64,000 nt of DNA from Anaeroglomus sp964630775 (GCA_964630775.1 CAZVYY010000014.1:23345-87344); one strand, 5' to 3'; numbered from the stretch's first letter, positions 17,479 through 26,063 are shown. Translations and numbers: made by a program. The notes: generated by a model not told the origin, from the letters alone.

Positions 17479-18786
17479 TCATTGAACGCTGATATAGATC
17501 GGAGCACCAGAAACAGGCACTGCTGCCCTGCCCTCAGCAATTTTAACCTCGATGGCCTCGGCTTTACCCTCGGTCAGCGGCATGCGTTGGGCACCTGATA
17601 TTTTTTCCTGTCCTATGGGAAAAGTAATTTCAGCAGTCTTGTCTGTTCCGCAGGGAATCCACGCCGCATAGATCTTACTCGCCTGTCCTTGGGCAGTCTG
17701 CCCACGCGTATATTCATAGACGTATGCTTCCGACGTCTCCATCACCTTGCGAGAAAACCGATACTCACCCAGCGTTGCATATAAATGCGCCACCGCCCAG
17801 AAAGAGGGCTTGGGCTGATAATTTCGCGTCAGCCCCGCTGCCCCATGCACCTGAGGCTTGTCATCATCGTTAAACCAGAACATATAAGCCCGGTCCAAAT
17901 CCATCGCCGAAAACACCAGCCACGAACGAACCAGATAGCGAGCCTGTTCAGTCTCGGTAGAACCTTTCCAGTCCTTGAATGTGCCTTCCGCCGGGGCCGG
18001 CTTGGTCGAGGCATCCCAGCCGAATTCCGTCAGCCAGACTTCCTTGCCGACGGCGTTCCGGTTTCGCCAGTCGATAACCGCCTGGATATCCTTGAGATAG
18101 ACAATACTCGAATCTTCCGGAAACGACCGCTCCCACGTCGGCCAGCCCTTGACCTCCGCATAACTGTGCACATTGATTACATCGTACAGACTTTCCAGCC
18201 CCTTGACGCAGGACAGGCTCTTGGCATATTTATGGCTGTCTCCGGCAATCGCCGCACAGGTCGCAATCTTCATCTGACTGTCGCCGGCACGGATACCCCT
18301 GGCCATCGCTTCGAAAATGAGCCGATACTGCGGATCGGTATAATGCCCCGGCTCGTTGCCGATTTCCACGGAAGTCACCAGATTCCGTCCCTGCGGCCCG
18401 AAAAACCGTGCGAATGCAAAGCCGTAGGTCTCGGCATCCCGTGCGGGATTCTTCCATTTTTCGTATGGCGTGGCGCCGAACATAATGCTGGCGCTGATTT
18501 CGTAGCCGGACTGCACCCATTGGCCGTACATCGTCCCCCAATCCACCCGATTGCGTGCAAAGGGAAATACCGGCCAGAAATTGGTCTCGTCCCCCAGATC
18601 CCACTCCAGCCCGTGATAATCCCGCACCAGCCGGCAGACCGGTTTATAAAGCTCAGGCTTGAACTGGACCGTATGGACGCACATCCCCATAAAATCCTTC
18701 ATCAGCGGCTTGGCTTTCTGCGCCTCGGCGGCAAAGCACGGACCCGCCGCAATTGCCATTCCAACCCATACAAGCCATCGTTTCAT
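17479..18786 (-). CDS. Secreted glycosidase-like protein, clan GH-A
   Basis: The 435-residue protein has a signal peptide ending in AAGPCFAAEA. The two Glu motifs of a clan GH-A barrel are visible: TSVEIGNEPG near residue 140 (acid/base Glu in NEP) and EVWLTEFGWD near residue 255 (nucleophile Glu). This pattern is seen in families such as GH39 and GH5; the exact family cannot be fixed by eye. The last ~90 residues are beta-rich (KTAEITFPIGQEK). AAGGGG lies before the ATG. It converges on the pectate lyase gene with a 21-base gap, and may share plant-polysaccharide targets with it. Confidence 0.8.
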   Translation of the reverse strand: MKRWLVWVGMAIAAGPCFAAEAQKAKPLMKDFMGMCVHTVQFKPELYKPVCRLVRDYHGLEWDLGDETNFWPVFPFARNRVDWGTMYGQWVQSGYEISASIMFGATPYEKWKNPARDAETYGFAFARFFGPQGRNLVTSVEIGNEPGHYTDPQYRLIFEAMARGIRAGDSQMKIATCAAIAGDSHKYAKSLSCVKGLESLYDVINVHSYAEVKGWPTWERSFPEDSSIVYLKDIQAVIDWRNRNAVGKEVWLTEFGWDASTKPAPAEGTFKDWKGSTETEQARYLVRSWLVFSAMDLDRAYMFWFNDDDKPQVHGAAGLTRNYQPKPSFWAVAHLYATLGEYRFSRKVMETSEAYVYEYTRGQTAQGQASKIYAAWIPCGTDKTAEITFPIGQEKISGAQRMPLTEGKAEAIEVKIAEGRAAVPVSGAPIYISVQ

Positions 18787-18816
18787 CTTTCAACCCCTTT
18801 CACATATCAAAATAGG

Positions 18817-19623
18817 TTATCGCGGTTTGACCAGCAGCAGATTCCAGATTGCCAGTACAAGAATCACAATAAACAGGACTCGTACCACATTGCGCGGCAA
18901 TCGATGCATCAGATGGCCGCCGATATACCCGCCAATCAGGCCGGTGGGAATCACCCAGATTGCAATCTTCAAAGATTCAGTCACCGCAATCCCGTGCTCC
19001 GGCAGCGTCCAGTTCTTATAAATCGCCCCAATCCACGAAATTCCAACAATGATTGCAGCGGAATTACTCATGGCCCGTCGAATCGGCAGTTTCAGAATGA
19101 CCTGCTGCAGCGGTGTAGAAATCGTCCCAGCACCAATACCAAGGACTCCTGCCCCGATTCCCGTAATAAGCCCAATCACCGCCGACCAGAGCGGATAGCC
19201 TTTGGGCAGGTGTGCCACAGCGTCATCATGCGTCGGTCGGGCGGGCTGAAACAACCGCCAGCAATTGTAAATCAGTACATAAATCAGAAAGACACCAAAA
19301 CATCGAGCCAGCCAGACGCTGTTGCGGCCTTCAAAAAAGGAAACATTACTGATTGCCACACCCAGCAGAATGCCCATAACCGCCATGGGAATCAGAGATT
19401 TCAAAATTGGTTTGACTAAGGCCTGTGACTTCCAATGCGGCACCAGCGAAGAAATCCCCACGACAAAATTGCAGATCATCGCCGCCGCCTGATAGAGATG
19501 CTGATTTTCGCCGAAAACCATCACCAGTGCGGGAATCATAATCGTCGAACCGCCCAATCCCAGAAGCCCGCCAAACAGCCCCATCGCAAGACCTGTCAAC
19601 AATAATTGAATGATTTCCAGCAT
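18817..19623 (-). CDS. TauE/SafE family membrane transporter
   Basis: This 268-residue integral membrane protein has about eight predicted membrane segments. The family signature glycine-rich segments are visible in both halves: AMGLFGGLLGLGGSTIMIPAL at the N-terminus and GIGAGVLGIGAGTISTPL in the middle. Family members export sulfite, sulfoacetate or other small anions. No sulfatase or taurine gene lies nearby, so the substrate is unknown. No strong ribosome binding site precedes the ATG. It lies 37 bases after trpC on the same strand and may be read through from it. Confidence 0.9.
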   Translation of the reverse strand: MLEIIQLLLTGLAMGLFGGLLGLGGSTIMIPALVMVFGENQHLYQAAAMICNFVVGISSLVPHWKSQALVKPILKSLIPMAVMGILLGVAISNVSFFEGRNSVWLARCFGVFLIYVLIYNCWRLFQPARPTHDDAVAHLPKGYPLWSAVIGLITGIGAGVLGIGAGTISTPLQQVILKLPIRRAMSNSAAIIVGISWIGAIYKNWTLPEHGIAVTESLKIAIWVIPTGLIGGYIGGHLMHRLPRNVVRVLFIVILVLAIWNLLLVKPR

Positions 19624-19659
19624 AGTTTTGACTTGCGAGCGGATTACAGACTTACCTGC

Positions 19660-20472
19660 TTACCGCTCCGGCTCAAACAATTCCCGGAACTTGTCTTCGA
19701 TACTGTAGCTGGCACACAGGGTCTCCCCAATCAATACCGCCCCCACGCCGACATTGACCAGCTTTCGCACATCCTGACGCGTTTTGATGCCGCTTTCGGA
19801 AACCAGTTCGCGTTTGTCGTCCACCAGCTCGGCCAGACGGCTGGTCGTATTCAAATCCACGGTCATCGTGTTCAAATCGCGGTTATTGATACCCAGCAGC
19901 GTATAATGCTTTTGCGGAAATCCCACCATGCTGCGGACTTTCAGCAGCGTATCGGCCTCATGTGCCTCAATCAGCACCGACAGGGTCAGCTCATTGGCCA
20001 GAATCAGTAAATCCATCAAATGGCCCGCCGGCAGGGCCTCGGCAATGAGCAGAATCGCATCCGCACCGGCCGCCTTGGCTTCAAACACCTGATACGGATC
20101 GACGATGAAATCCTTCCGCAAAACCGGAATCGACACGGCCTCTTTGACCGCTGTCAGATAGTCCAGCCTGCCCTGAAAATATTTTTCATCGGTCAGGACG
20201 CTGATTGCATCCGCACCGCATTGTTCATACGTCCGGGCAATCGCCACCGGGTCAAAATCCGCCCGAATCACCCCCGCCGACGGCGAAGCCTTCTTCACCT
20301 CGGCAATGACATTCAGACCCCGCGGATGAGACTTGGTCACCGCCCGGTAAAAATTACGGCACTTCGGCGAGGCCATCGCCTTTTCACTGACCACCTCCAG
20401 CGGAATCTGCTGCTTGCGGAGCTGGACTTCCTGTACCTTGTCACGGATGATTTTGACCAAAATGGCACTCAT
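19660..20472 (-). CDS. trpC: Indole-3-glycerol phosphate synthase
   Basis: This 270-residue TIM-barrel enzyme closes the indole ring in tryptophan synthesis. Family blocks are in order: VIAEVKKASPSAGVI (catalytic Lys), ADAISVLTDEKYFQG, VLRKDFIVDPYQVFEAKAAG (Lys of the active site), LLGINNRDLNTMTVDL and LVSESGI. The length is normal for a single-function enzyme. Its ATG overlaps the stop of the upstream methyltransferase gene (ATGA), so the two are translationally coupled. No other trp gene is in the window. Confidence 0.97.
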   Translation of the reverse strand: MSAILVKIIRDKVQEVQLRKQQIPLEVVSEKAMASPKCRNFYRAVTKSHPRGLNVIAEVKKASPSAGVIRADFDPVAIARTYEQCGADAISVLTDEKYFQGRLDYLTAVKEAVSIPVLRKDFIVDPYQVFEAKAAGADAILLIAEALPAGHLMDLLILANELTLSVLIEAHEADTLLKVRSMVGFPQKHYTLLGINNRDLNTMTVDLNTTSRLAELVDDKRELVSESGIKTRQDVRKLVNVGVGAVLIGETLCASYSIEDKFRELFEPER

Positions 20473-21284
20473 GCGGGCTTGACTCCTGTTGCCTTGAAGA
20501 ATGTATAGTTAAACACCCCATCCGCCTCGGCCGTACGGTACAGGTCGGCAACCGCCTGCTTCCAACTGGCCGAATCCATCATGCCGGAGGCGATGGCTTG
20601 TTTTTCCACCCCTTCGACCATCGCAGTAAAGGTGTTTTTGGTGAATCCCTCGACCCATTGCGGGCGAGACGAATCCACATAAATCACACGCGGCGAAACC
20701 GTCACGTTTTCAAAACCAGCCCCTGCCAGAAGCGGATATAATCTTCGTCCAATCAGGGCATCTCCTCCTGCCGACGCCTGCAAATCCACCAGGCACTGGA
20801 TTGCCCGACGAGCAAAGGCACTTTCCGGATAAAAATAGGCACTGCCGTGGTCCCCTTCAATAGCGGTGATGGTTTTCCCCGGCTTGACAACGCGTTTCAA
20901 TTCCGCCAGGGCCTTGAGCGGTTGGGACAGATGCTCCAGCACAAAACAGACAAACACCGCATCAAATGTGTTGTCAGCAAACGGCAGATGAAAAAGATCG
21001 GCCTGCTGAAATCGCACATTGCTAAAGCCAGCCGCCTGAACCGCTGTCTTTGCATGTTCAAGGGATGCCGGCGAAATATCCACTGACAGAAATGAAACTT
21101 TAGGGTTATTGCCTGCCAGAAAGACCGTCTGTGCCCCGACGCCGCAGCCCGCCTCCAGAACCAGCGAACCCTCGGGGTACCGCTGGTCATGGTGCAGCAA
21201 TTCGGCCAGCGTCGTCGCCTGATCCCCCAAACGCAGCGATTCCCGCTCTGAATACCCATGTACATAAGGTCTGGATGCTGCCAT
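20469..21284 (-). CDS. Class I SAM-dependent methyltransferase
   Basis: This 271-residue protein has a Rossmann methyltransferase fold. The SAM-binding motif VLEAGCGVGAQTVFLA is near residue 45. It is followed by FLSVDISPASLEHAK, FQQADLFHLPFADNTFDAVF and FVLEHLSQPLKALAELKRVV, the usual motif order of the UbiE/Methyltransf_11 group. The substrate cannot be read. The ATG at 21284 has AGGTG 4 bases before it; a GTG at 21290 is the alternative. It sits between a DUF1844 gene (10-base gap) and trpC (4-base overlap), an apparent operon. Confidence 0.9.
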   Translation of the reverse strand: MAASRPYVHGYSERESLRLGDQATTLAELLHHDQRYPEGSLVLEAGCGVGAQTVFLAGNNPKVSFLSVDISPASLEHAKTAVQAAGFSNVRFQQADLFHLPFADNTFDAVFVCFVLEHLSQPLKALAELKRVVKPGKTITAIEGDHGSAYFYPESAFARRAIQCLVDLQASAGGDALIGRRLYPLLAGAGFENVTVSPRVIYVDSSRPQWVEGFTKNTFTAMVEGVEKQAIASGMMDSASWKQAVADLYRTAEADGVFNYTFFKATGVKPA

Positions 21285-21294
21285 AATCACCTCA

Positions 21295-21678
21295 TCAGGC
21301 CCTGCGTGTTAACTGGACAAATATCATCCGCAATTGACCGAGGCTGCCCTGCAGAATTTTCTGCTCGTCATCCGTCAGGTTGCCTTTGCACTTGGTTTCC
21401 AGCATGCCGAGTATATCAATATTGAACTTGGCCATCTCAAAATCCGGCTCGATGTCCTTGTCCTGGTCTTCCTGCGGACGGATCAGGCCCAGCGCCAGAT
21501 AAGCCTGCGTCGTGAAAATCGAGACCAGCCCTTCAAAATCCGCCGGCGGAAGCTGACGCGAAGACCCGGTTTCTTCGGCCTGCTCGATCTTCTCTTCGAG
21601 GGTTTCCTTTTCCTTCTGGGCCTGATTTTTCCAGTCTTCGTCGATAATCACTTTTTTGGGTTCGTTTTGTTCGGCCAT
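21295..21678 (-). CDS. DUF1844 family protein
   Basis: This 127-residue cytoplasmic protein has a charged, partly coiled N-terminal half (KNQAQKEKETLEEKIEQAEE) and a DUF1844 domain (LPPADFEGLVSIFTTQAYLA, FNIDILGMLETKCKGNLTDD, EQKILQGSLGQLRMIFVQL). The domain is widespread in planctomycetes and deltaproteobacteria without known function. GGCGGG precedes the ATG at 21678; an upstream in-frame start at 21693 is less likely. It is the first gene of the methyltransferase/trpC group. Confidence 0.88.
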   Translation of the reverse strand: MAEQNEPKKVIIDEDWKNQAQKEKETLEEKIEQAEETGSSRQLPPADFEGLVSIFTTQAYLALGLIRPQEDQDKDIEPDFEMAKFNIDILGMLETKCKGNLTDDEQKILQGSLGQLRMIFVQLTRRA

Positions 21679-21770
21679 GTTCCCGCCTTTCACTTAATGT
21701 TTTTAAAGTCCTGGGACACCAGAGGATAGACGTATCTTACAGGATGTTCTCGCCATCCAAATCAGTCCCG

Positions 21771-22247
21771 TTACAAATATTTTTTAATCCGCCCCATATC
21801 CCGTTTCTGGTCTTTATCCTGAATTTTCTGACGCTTATCATATTGCCGCTTACCCCGAGCCAGTCCCAGTTCACATTTGGCAATGCCCCGGTCATTAAAA
21901 TAAATACGCAGCGGAACCAGGGTATAGCCCCGCTGTTCCAGCTTGGTTTTGAGCTTTCGAATCTGGATTTTATGCAGCAGCAGCTTGCGTTTCCGCGTGG
22001 GATCATGATTGGCAGTATTTGCAGCCTGGGCATACTGGGCAATCTTGCAGCCGACCAGCCAGACCTCTTCGCCGTTAATCCGGGCGTAGGCGGCATCCAG
22101 CTCGCACAGCTTATCCCGCAGACTCTTAACCTCGGTCCCCACCAGCGCAAGCCCGGCTTCGACCTTTTCCACCAGTTCAAAGTTGAAAAAGGCCTTTTTA
22201 TTCTGAATCACCGGCCCAGACTGTTTTTTATCCTGTTTTTGCGTCAT
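21771..22247 (-). CDS. smpB: SsrA-binding protein SmpB
   Basis: This 158-residue protein binds tmRNA and rescues stalled ribosomes. Family motifs are present: NKKAFFNFELVEKVEAGLAL, GTEVKSLRDKL, INGEEVWLVGCKIA, KRKLLLHKIQI, LVPLRIYFNDRGIAKCELG and ARGKRQYDKRQ, followed by a basic tail. No tmRNA gene was seen in the window. On the minus strand TAAGAT lies 8 bases before the ATG with TTGCAA 16 bases further up, so it may be expressed from a nearly leaderless transcript. A better ribosome binding site is not visible. Confidence 0.97.
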   Translation of the reverse strand: MTQKQDKKQSGPVIQNKKAFFNFELVEKVEAGLALVGTEVKSLRDKLCELDAAYARINGEEVWLVGCKIAQYAQAANTANHDPTRKRKLLLHKIQIRKLKTKLEQRGYTLVPLRIYFNDRGIAKCELGLARGKRQYDKRQKIQDKDQKRDMGRIKKYL

Positions 22248-22255
22248 AAGTGTCT

Positions 22256-22283
22256 ATCTTACCTGAAATTCCGTATTTTGCAA
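22256..22283 (-). promoter_or_regulatory. Possible smpB promoter with very short leader
   Basis: Minus strand: TTGCAA (22278-22283), a 16-base spacer and TAAGAT (22256-22261), then 8 bases and the smpB ATG. Both boxes are imperfect. Confidence 0.3.
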
Positions 22284-22331
22284 GGCCGGTATCCAGAAAC
22301 ATCCATGGTCATCTCTTCCCATTTTATCCAT

Positions 22332-22357
22332 AAAAAAAGCCGGGTTGTAAGCCCGGC
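22332..22357 (-). terminator. Rho-independent terminator after the DUF4870 gene
   Basis: On the minus strand GCCGGG and CCCGGC (22339-22357) form a GC-rich hairpin followed by seven T residues. It begins 28 bases after the stop of the DUF4870 gene and separates it from smpB. Confidence 0.88.
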
Positions 22358-22385
22358 CTGAAAAAAAACTTTCGAAAAATAAGTG

Positions 22386-22778
22386 TTACTTAACCAGCCG
22401 CAGGCAGAAGGGATATTTATAATATTCGCCCTTGGACGCCGCCAGTGAAGCAATAATACTGAAAATAAGGTCAAGCAATCCCAGCACGGGAACAAGTACC
22501 ACACCAATCGCACACATAAATGAAAGGCCTGCCACAAAAAAAGCGATTGCCAACGTAATTTGGAAATTCAAAGCCTCCTTGCCATGATAATCCACATAAG
22601 ACATGGTATCTTTCTTAATCAGCCAGATAACCAGTGGTCCGACAAAACTGGTAAAAAAGCCCAATAAATGACATAACATGCCAAGGTTTTTTGCATCGTT
22701 GGAAATGTCGGCCTTCTGAGCCTGGGCCGGCTGAACTGGTGTTTGTTCGGGCTGCCCCGTTGTATTCTGCTGTTCCAC
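22386..22778 (-). CDS. DUF4870 (Tic20-like) small membrane protein
   Basis: This 130-residue protein has a Pro/Gln-rich N-terminus (about 1-28) and three or so membrane segments. The typical DUF4870 text is visible: NLGMLCHLLGFFTSFVGPLV, KDTMSYVDYHGKEALNFQI and VPVLGLLDLIFSIIASLAA. Function is unknown; members are widespread in bacteria. The start codon is GTG, chosen because GGAGG lies 7 bases before it. It is monocistronic, with its own terminator. Confidence 0.9.
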   Translation of the reverse strand: MEQQNTTGQPEQTPVQPAQAQKADISNDAKNLGMLCHLLGFFTSFVGPLVIWLIKKDTMSYVDYHGKEALNFQITLAIAFFVAGLSFMCAIGVVLVPVLGLLDLIFSIIASLAASKGEYYKYPFCLRLVK

Positions 22779-22888
22779 GGTTTTACCTCCTAAATCAAAC
22801 TTTTATGGTCTTGTTTTATCTATATATCTACCACTATTTTCAGACTTGTCAAAGAAAAAAATGCCTTGTTCTGATAAAAAGCCACTGC

Positions 22889-22916
22889 TTTACATTGGAC
22901 AATTTCCGGGTATAAT
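22889..22916 (+). promoter_or_regulatory. Promoter of the nucleotidyltransferase module, predicted leaderless
   Basis: TTTACA (22889-22894), a 16-base spacer and TATAAT (22911-22916). The ATG of the first gene is at 22923, 7 bases after the -10 box, so transcription is expected to begin at the start codon itself. Confidence 0.65.
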
Positions 22917-22922
22917 ATAGGT

Positions 22923-23111
22923 ATGATTGAAAAAGTTGTTCACAAGGCAAAATTTTCTGAGCATAACGAAATCCGCCAGAATCTGGAATACTGGCTCAGC
23001 CGCCCGGCTGAGGAAAGGCTGGCGGCGGTGGAGTTTTACAGAAGGCAGGTCTATGGAACTATCCCGCGACTTCAAAGAGTGGCTCGAGTTATTAAACGCA
23101 CACAAGGTTGA
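22923..23111 (+). CDS. Small partner protein of a nucleotidyltransferase (antitoxin-like)
   Basis: This 62-residue protein has a charged N-terminus (KVVHKAKFSEHNE) followed by EYWLSRPAEERLAAVEFYRR and RLQRVARVIKR. From memory, this small family recurs directly upstream of nucleotidyltransferase-fold genes in many bacteria and is treated as antitoxin-like or hypothetical. It is real rather than a shadow: it has its own promoter, and its 3' end overlaps the next gene by 59 bases in another frame. No ribosome binding site exists because the ATG coincides with the predicted transcript start. Function is not established. Confidence 0.7.
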   Translation: MIEKVVHKAKFSEHNEIRQNLEYWLSRPAEERLAAVEFYRRQVYGTIPRLQRVARVIKRTQG

Positions 23112-23508
23112 GTACATCGTTGTCGGCGCACATGCTCTGGCTTTCTATGGCTCCCCCCGATTTACCGGAGACCTTGACATTCTTATCAAACCCGACAAAG
23201 CCAATGCCCGTAAGGTCCTGGACACTCTGGCTGAATTTGGTTTCGGATCGCTTCAATTGACCGAAGAGGATTTTTGCCAACAGGAATCCGTCGTACAGTT
23301 AGGTTATCCGCCTTCCCGAATTGATATTATGACAACATTAACCGGCCTGACATGGGAACAGGTTCTTGCCGGCAAAATTGCGGGCACATTAGCTTCTATC
23401 CCGGTTTTTTTCATCGGCAAAAAAGAGCTTATTATCAACAAAAAGACCCTCGGCAGGAATAAAGACCTTGCCGATATTGAAGCTCTTGAAGACAAATCGA
23501 ATCAATAG
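23053..23508 (+). CDS. Nucleotidyltransferase-fold protein
   Basis: This 151-residue protein belongs to the minimal polymerase-beta-like nucleotidyltransferases. The core is visible at residues 20-45: YIVVGAHALAFYG, then TGDLDILI, where the two Asp of the metal-binding DxD motif sit. The C-terminal part (LIINKKTLGRNKDLADIEAL) is typical of the AbiEii/DUF6036-like group. The ATG at 23053 is chosen because the frame upstream of it (to 22927) reads through the smaller overlapping gene and shows no family similarity; AGG lies close before it. Together with the upstream small protein it forms a two-gene unit resembling toxin-antitoxin or defence modules. Confidence 0.85.
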   Translation: MELSRDFKEWLELLNAHKVEYIVVGAHALAFYGSPRFTGDLDILIKPDKANARKVLDTLAEFGFGSLQLTEEDFCQQESVVQLGYPPSRIDIMTTLTGLTWEQVLAGKIAGTLASIPVFFIGKKELIINKKTLGRNKDLADIEALEDKSNQ

Positions 23509-23509
23509 A

Positions 23510-23618
23510 TATACTGATCCTACTTGAAATTTTCCGGTTCGTCGCGGCTAAGTACAGCAGCTCCAACCACGTGCTTCTTTTGCTCGCGGAATAATCATAC
23601 CCCTTGGGTATATTACTC
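23510..23618. repeat. Dispersed 109-bp intergenic repeat, copy A
   Basis: This stretch aligns without gaps to 28342-28450 at about 88 percent identity (13 mismatches by eye). Shared blocks include GGTTCGTCGCGGCTAAGTAC and GCTCGCGGAATAATCATACC. It ends with a hairpin ATACCC-CTT-GGGTAT (23597-23611). The stop codon of the MTHFR fusion gene (23613-23615) lies inside its last bases. No reading frame is present. Confidence 0.85.
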
Positions 23619-26063
23619 CGGCTTGCGCACTGAGGCACAGAACTGGCCCATCTTCATCATCGCATCATTGAGTTTGTCCATCGAGCCGTCAAGCTGGACG
23701 AACGCATTAACCAAATCCAGCAATTCCGGATCGGCGGGCTTTTCGCCGTAATGATGTTCAATATTGACAATCCCCGCATCCAGGCCATACTCCATCGCCT
23801 TGGCGACATACGCCCGACAAATGCCGATTTTTCGGCCGGGCAGGTCACGACAGCAGTTGCTGACACCCAGTGAGAAATGGCAGCCCTTCATCTGCGGATC
23901 GGATTTGATCTTCCGGATGGTATTGAATGCCCGGTAAGTATAGCCCGGCACACCCGGCTCCATCGGCATATCAATCGCCAGCGGAAAGACCGTCGAATCA
24001 AAGAAGATTTCCTCGGGCTTAAAGCCAAAGGTCATCGCCTTCCGGAACAATTCTTTTGCCAGGCCGAACAATTCATCCACGGAATGCGAACCGCCTGGGC
24101 CGGTGGGCTTTTCTTCACTGACCAGCAGGCCGATGAATGAAAAGTTGTATTCTTTTTTCAGCGGCATCATTTTATCCGCAGTATAGACTTTAATCGAATT
24201 CATCAGCGGCGCCCTGACCGGCTGATCGGTATTGTACCATTCTTTCAGGCCGGCAATCAGCACCTCATCATTGCTGCTGTCCAGGCAAATCGGCACCCCC
24301 ATGCCCCACTTACGAACCAGGCGGACATACTGTTTCATCATCCCCACCGCCGCATTCGCATCGGATTCACCAAAAGCATCCAGGTTGACGGCGATATAGC
24401 TTGCTCCATCCGAGGCCTGCGATTCAATCAACGCGCGGATATAGTCCAACTGCGGGCTTGGCTTGGTATAAGCATCCGGTCCAAGCTCCTGCAGTTGCTT
24501 CATAATTGCTCCGGTCTTGGGGATCGAAGCGTGTATCGATTCGCCGATTTCAATCAACGGACGTTTCATTGTATGGTCCCTTCCAAACAGATAATTCACA
24601 ATCGAACTGGTATGCTCCAGCGCCGGAATGCGGGGACGATTGCTGGTCTGCCGCAGCCGCTGCCGACCGCCAACCTCGGCGGCTGCCGAACCATAGACCT
24701 TCTCACCAATACACAACCGATCCTGATTATTGCCGCAATAACCCTTTACCGTGGCATCGCCGCAGGGGACATTATCCAGTCCTTTCTCACAGCCGCCAAT
24801 GGTGCAATAGCCGAAATTTTCAGGCAGGTAACAGTCTCCGCATTCCTGACACTCAAAAGCAAGGTATTTAAAGCCCTTTTCTATAGCATTAAACGCCTTG
24901 TATGTACAGCTTTTTTCCTTGTCGGCCCGCACCCAGTGCACACATTTGCGAAATGCCCGGAAGCCGCTGTATTTGGGGTCCAGAATCGCCCGGTGCATGA
25001 AATTAAAGAATTTCTCATTGAACCGCTTCTTTGGCCGCGATAACTCCACTGCCCTGCCGCTGTCATCATACAGATAAAACGCCTTCTCCGCCGGCCAGTA
25101 CAAATTATCCTTATACTGCCGCCACTGGTCGCCGATTTGGGCAGCCCGCCGCAGAATCTTCACGAAAATATCAAAATCGTGCACTCCGCCGATGTCCACC
25201 CCTGCAGCCCCAATCGACCGATACATCGCCACCTGCTGGGCCGCCCGTTCGATATGCTCGTCCACCGTTTCCGACTGCAGCTTGGCCAGCAGCGCATCGC
25301 TGACAAAGCAGCCCGGCAGCTTGATATCGTGCATCAGCCGCGGGGCCGGCGTCAGCGTCGTCAGCCAATAGACATTGCCCAGCACAGGGACTTCAATCCG
25401 ATTATCCCTGAGATACTGCATCAACTCCATCGACTTTTTCCAGTCCCAGCCGACCTGAGTCACCAGAAACTCCGCTCCGGCGGCAATCTTCTTCTCCATT
25501 TTATAATACTGCTGCATCAGGGAAGCCTCGGTGTATTTAAAAGGCGACACCGCCGCTCCGGCAAAAATCAGCCGTGTCTGAGCCAACTGCTCTGGAGTGG
25601 ATTTGATCAGGGCACTGTTGTTCATTTTGTGGATTTGGCTCAACAGCCCCACCGATTCGACCTCAAACACCCCTTTGGCCTTCACCGGCTTATCCCCAGT
25701 CAGAGCCAGCAGCGTTTCCACGCCGCGCTGACGGTACCCCACCAGCGTGCTGGTCAGCCCATCTGCATTGCTGTCTTTGCAGCTCAGATGCGGAATAAAA
25801 TCCAAATCCCCCAGCAAGTTCTTCTGCGTAAGCACGGCCAGTACATCGGACGGGTCGATATTGGCTACTCCGCCGGGATTTTGCGGCAGCATGATACCGG
25901 TAAAATCAAAGCCGCTCGGAATCACCCCCGCCCCGGCCTGCTGATACCCTGTCAGGAATTTCTCAATCGGGGCGAAGCTGTACCCCGGCCCGCCCGTCAG
26001 CTCGGCAACAATGATAAAATCCTTTTTTGCCCGCAGTTGCGCCTTTAATCTCTTTTGAGCCAC
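23613..26063 (-). CDS. Fusion: methylenetetrahydrofolate reductase, MTHFR_C cysteine domain and pterin-binding methyltransferase-like domain
   Basis: This 816-residue protein has three parts. Residues 1-310 resemble MetF-type reductase (FIIVAELTGGPGYSFAPIEKF, TLLALTGDKPVKAKGVFEV). Residues 375-480 are the cysteine-rich MTHFR_C/DUF5981 domain found on MetV-like partners (ECQECGDCYLPE, FGYCTIGGCEKGLDNVPCGD, GYCGNNQDRLCIG). Residues 495-800 look like a DHPS/MeTr-fold pterin-binding domain (PLIEIGESIHASIPKTGAIM, VPICLDSSND, GLDAGIVNIEHHYGE). This suggests one-carbon transfer from methyl-folate toward a corrinoid, as in acetogenic or methionine pathways. The start is GTG with GGAG 8 bases before it. 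Domain identities are read from motifs; catalytic activity of each part is inferred. Confidence 0.85.
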   Translation of the reverse strand: MAQKRLKAQLRAKKDFIIVAELTGGPGYSFAPIEKFLTGYQQAGAGVIPSGFDFTGIMLPQNPGGVANIDPSDVLAVLTQKNLLGDLDFIPHLSCKDSNADGLTSTLVGYRQRGVETLLALTGDKPVKAKGVFEVESVGLLSQIHKMNNSALIKSTPEQLAQTRLIFAGAAVSPFKYTEASLMQQYYKMEKKIAAGAEFLVTQVGWDWKKSMELMQYLRDNRIEVPVLGNVYWLTTLTPAPRLMHDIKLPGCFVSDALLAKLQSETVDEHIERAAQQVAMYRSIGAAGVDIGGVHDFDIFVKILRRAAQIGDQWRQYKDNLYWPAEKAFYLYDDSGRAVELSRPKKRFNEKFFNFMHRAILDPKYSGFRAFRKCVHWVRADKEKSCTYKAFNAIEKGFKYLAFECQECGDCYLPENFGYCTIGGCEKGLDNVPCGDATVKGYCGNNQDRLCIGEKVYGSAAAEVGGRQRLRQTSNRPRIPALEHTSSIVNYLFGRDHTMKRPLIEIGESIHASIPKTGAIMKQLQELGPDAYTKPSPQLDYIRALIESQASDGASYIAVNLDAFGESDANAAVGMMKQYVRLVRKWGMGVPICLDSSNDEVLIAGLKEWYNTDQPVRAPLMNSIKVYTADKMMPLKKEYNFSFIGLLVSEEKPTGPGGSHSVDELFGLAKELFRKAMTFGFKPEEIFFDSTVFPLAIDMPMEPGVPGYTYRAFNTIRKIKSDPQMKGCHFSLGVSNCCRDLPGRKIGICRAYVAKAMEYGLDAGIVNIEHHYGEKPADPELLDLVNAFVQLDGSMDKLNDAMMKMGQFCASVRKPE

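Noticed and set aside
17785..19419. A 544-codon plus-strand frame over the GH-A glycosidase and the TauE transporter.
   Set aside because: Both minus-strand genes have clear motifs; this frame has none and would span two unrelated genes.
22927..23052. Longer N-terminus for the nucleotidyltransferase.
   Set aside because: The extra 42 residues read through the overlapping small gene in another frame and lack family similarity; the ATG at 23053 fits the conserved start.
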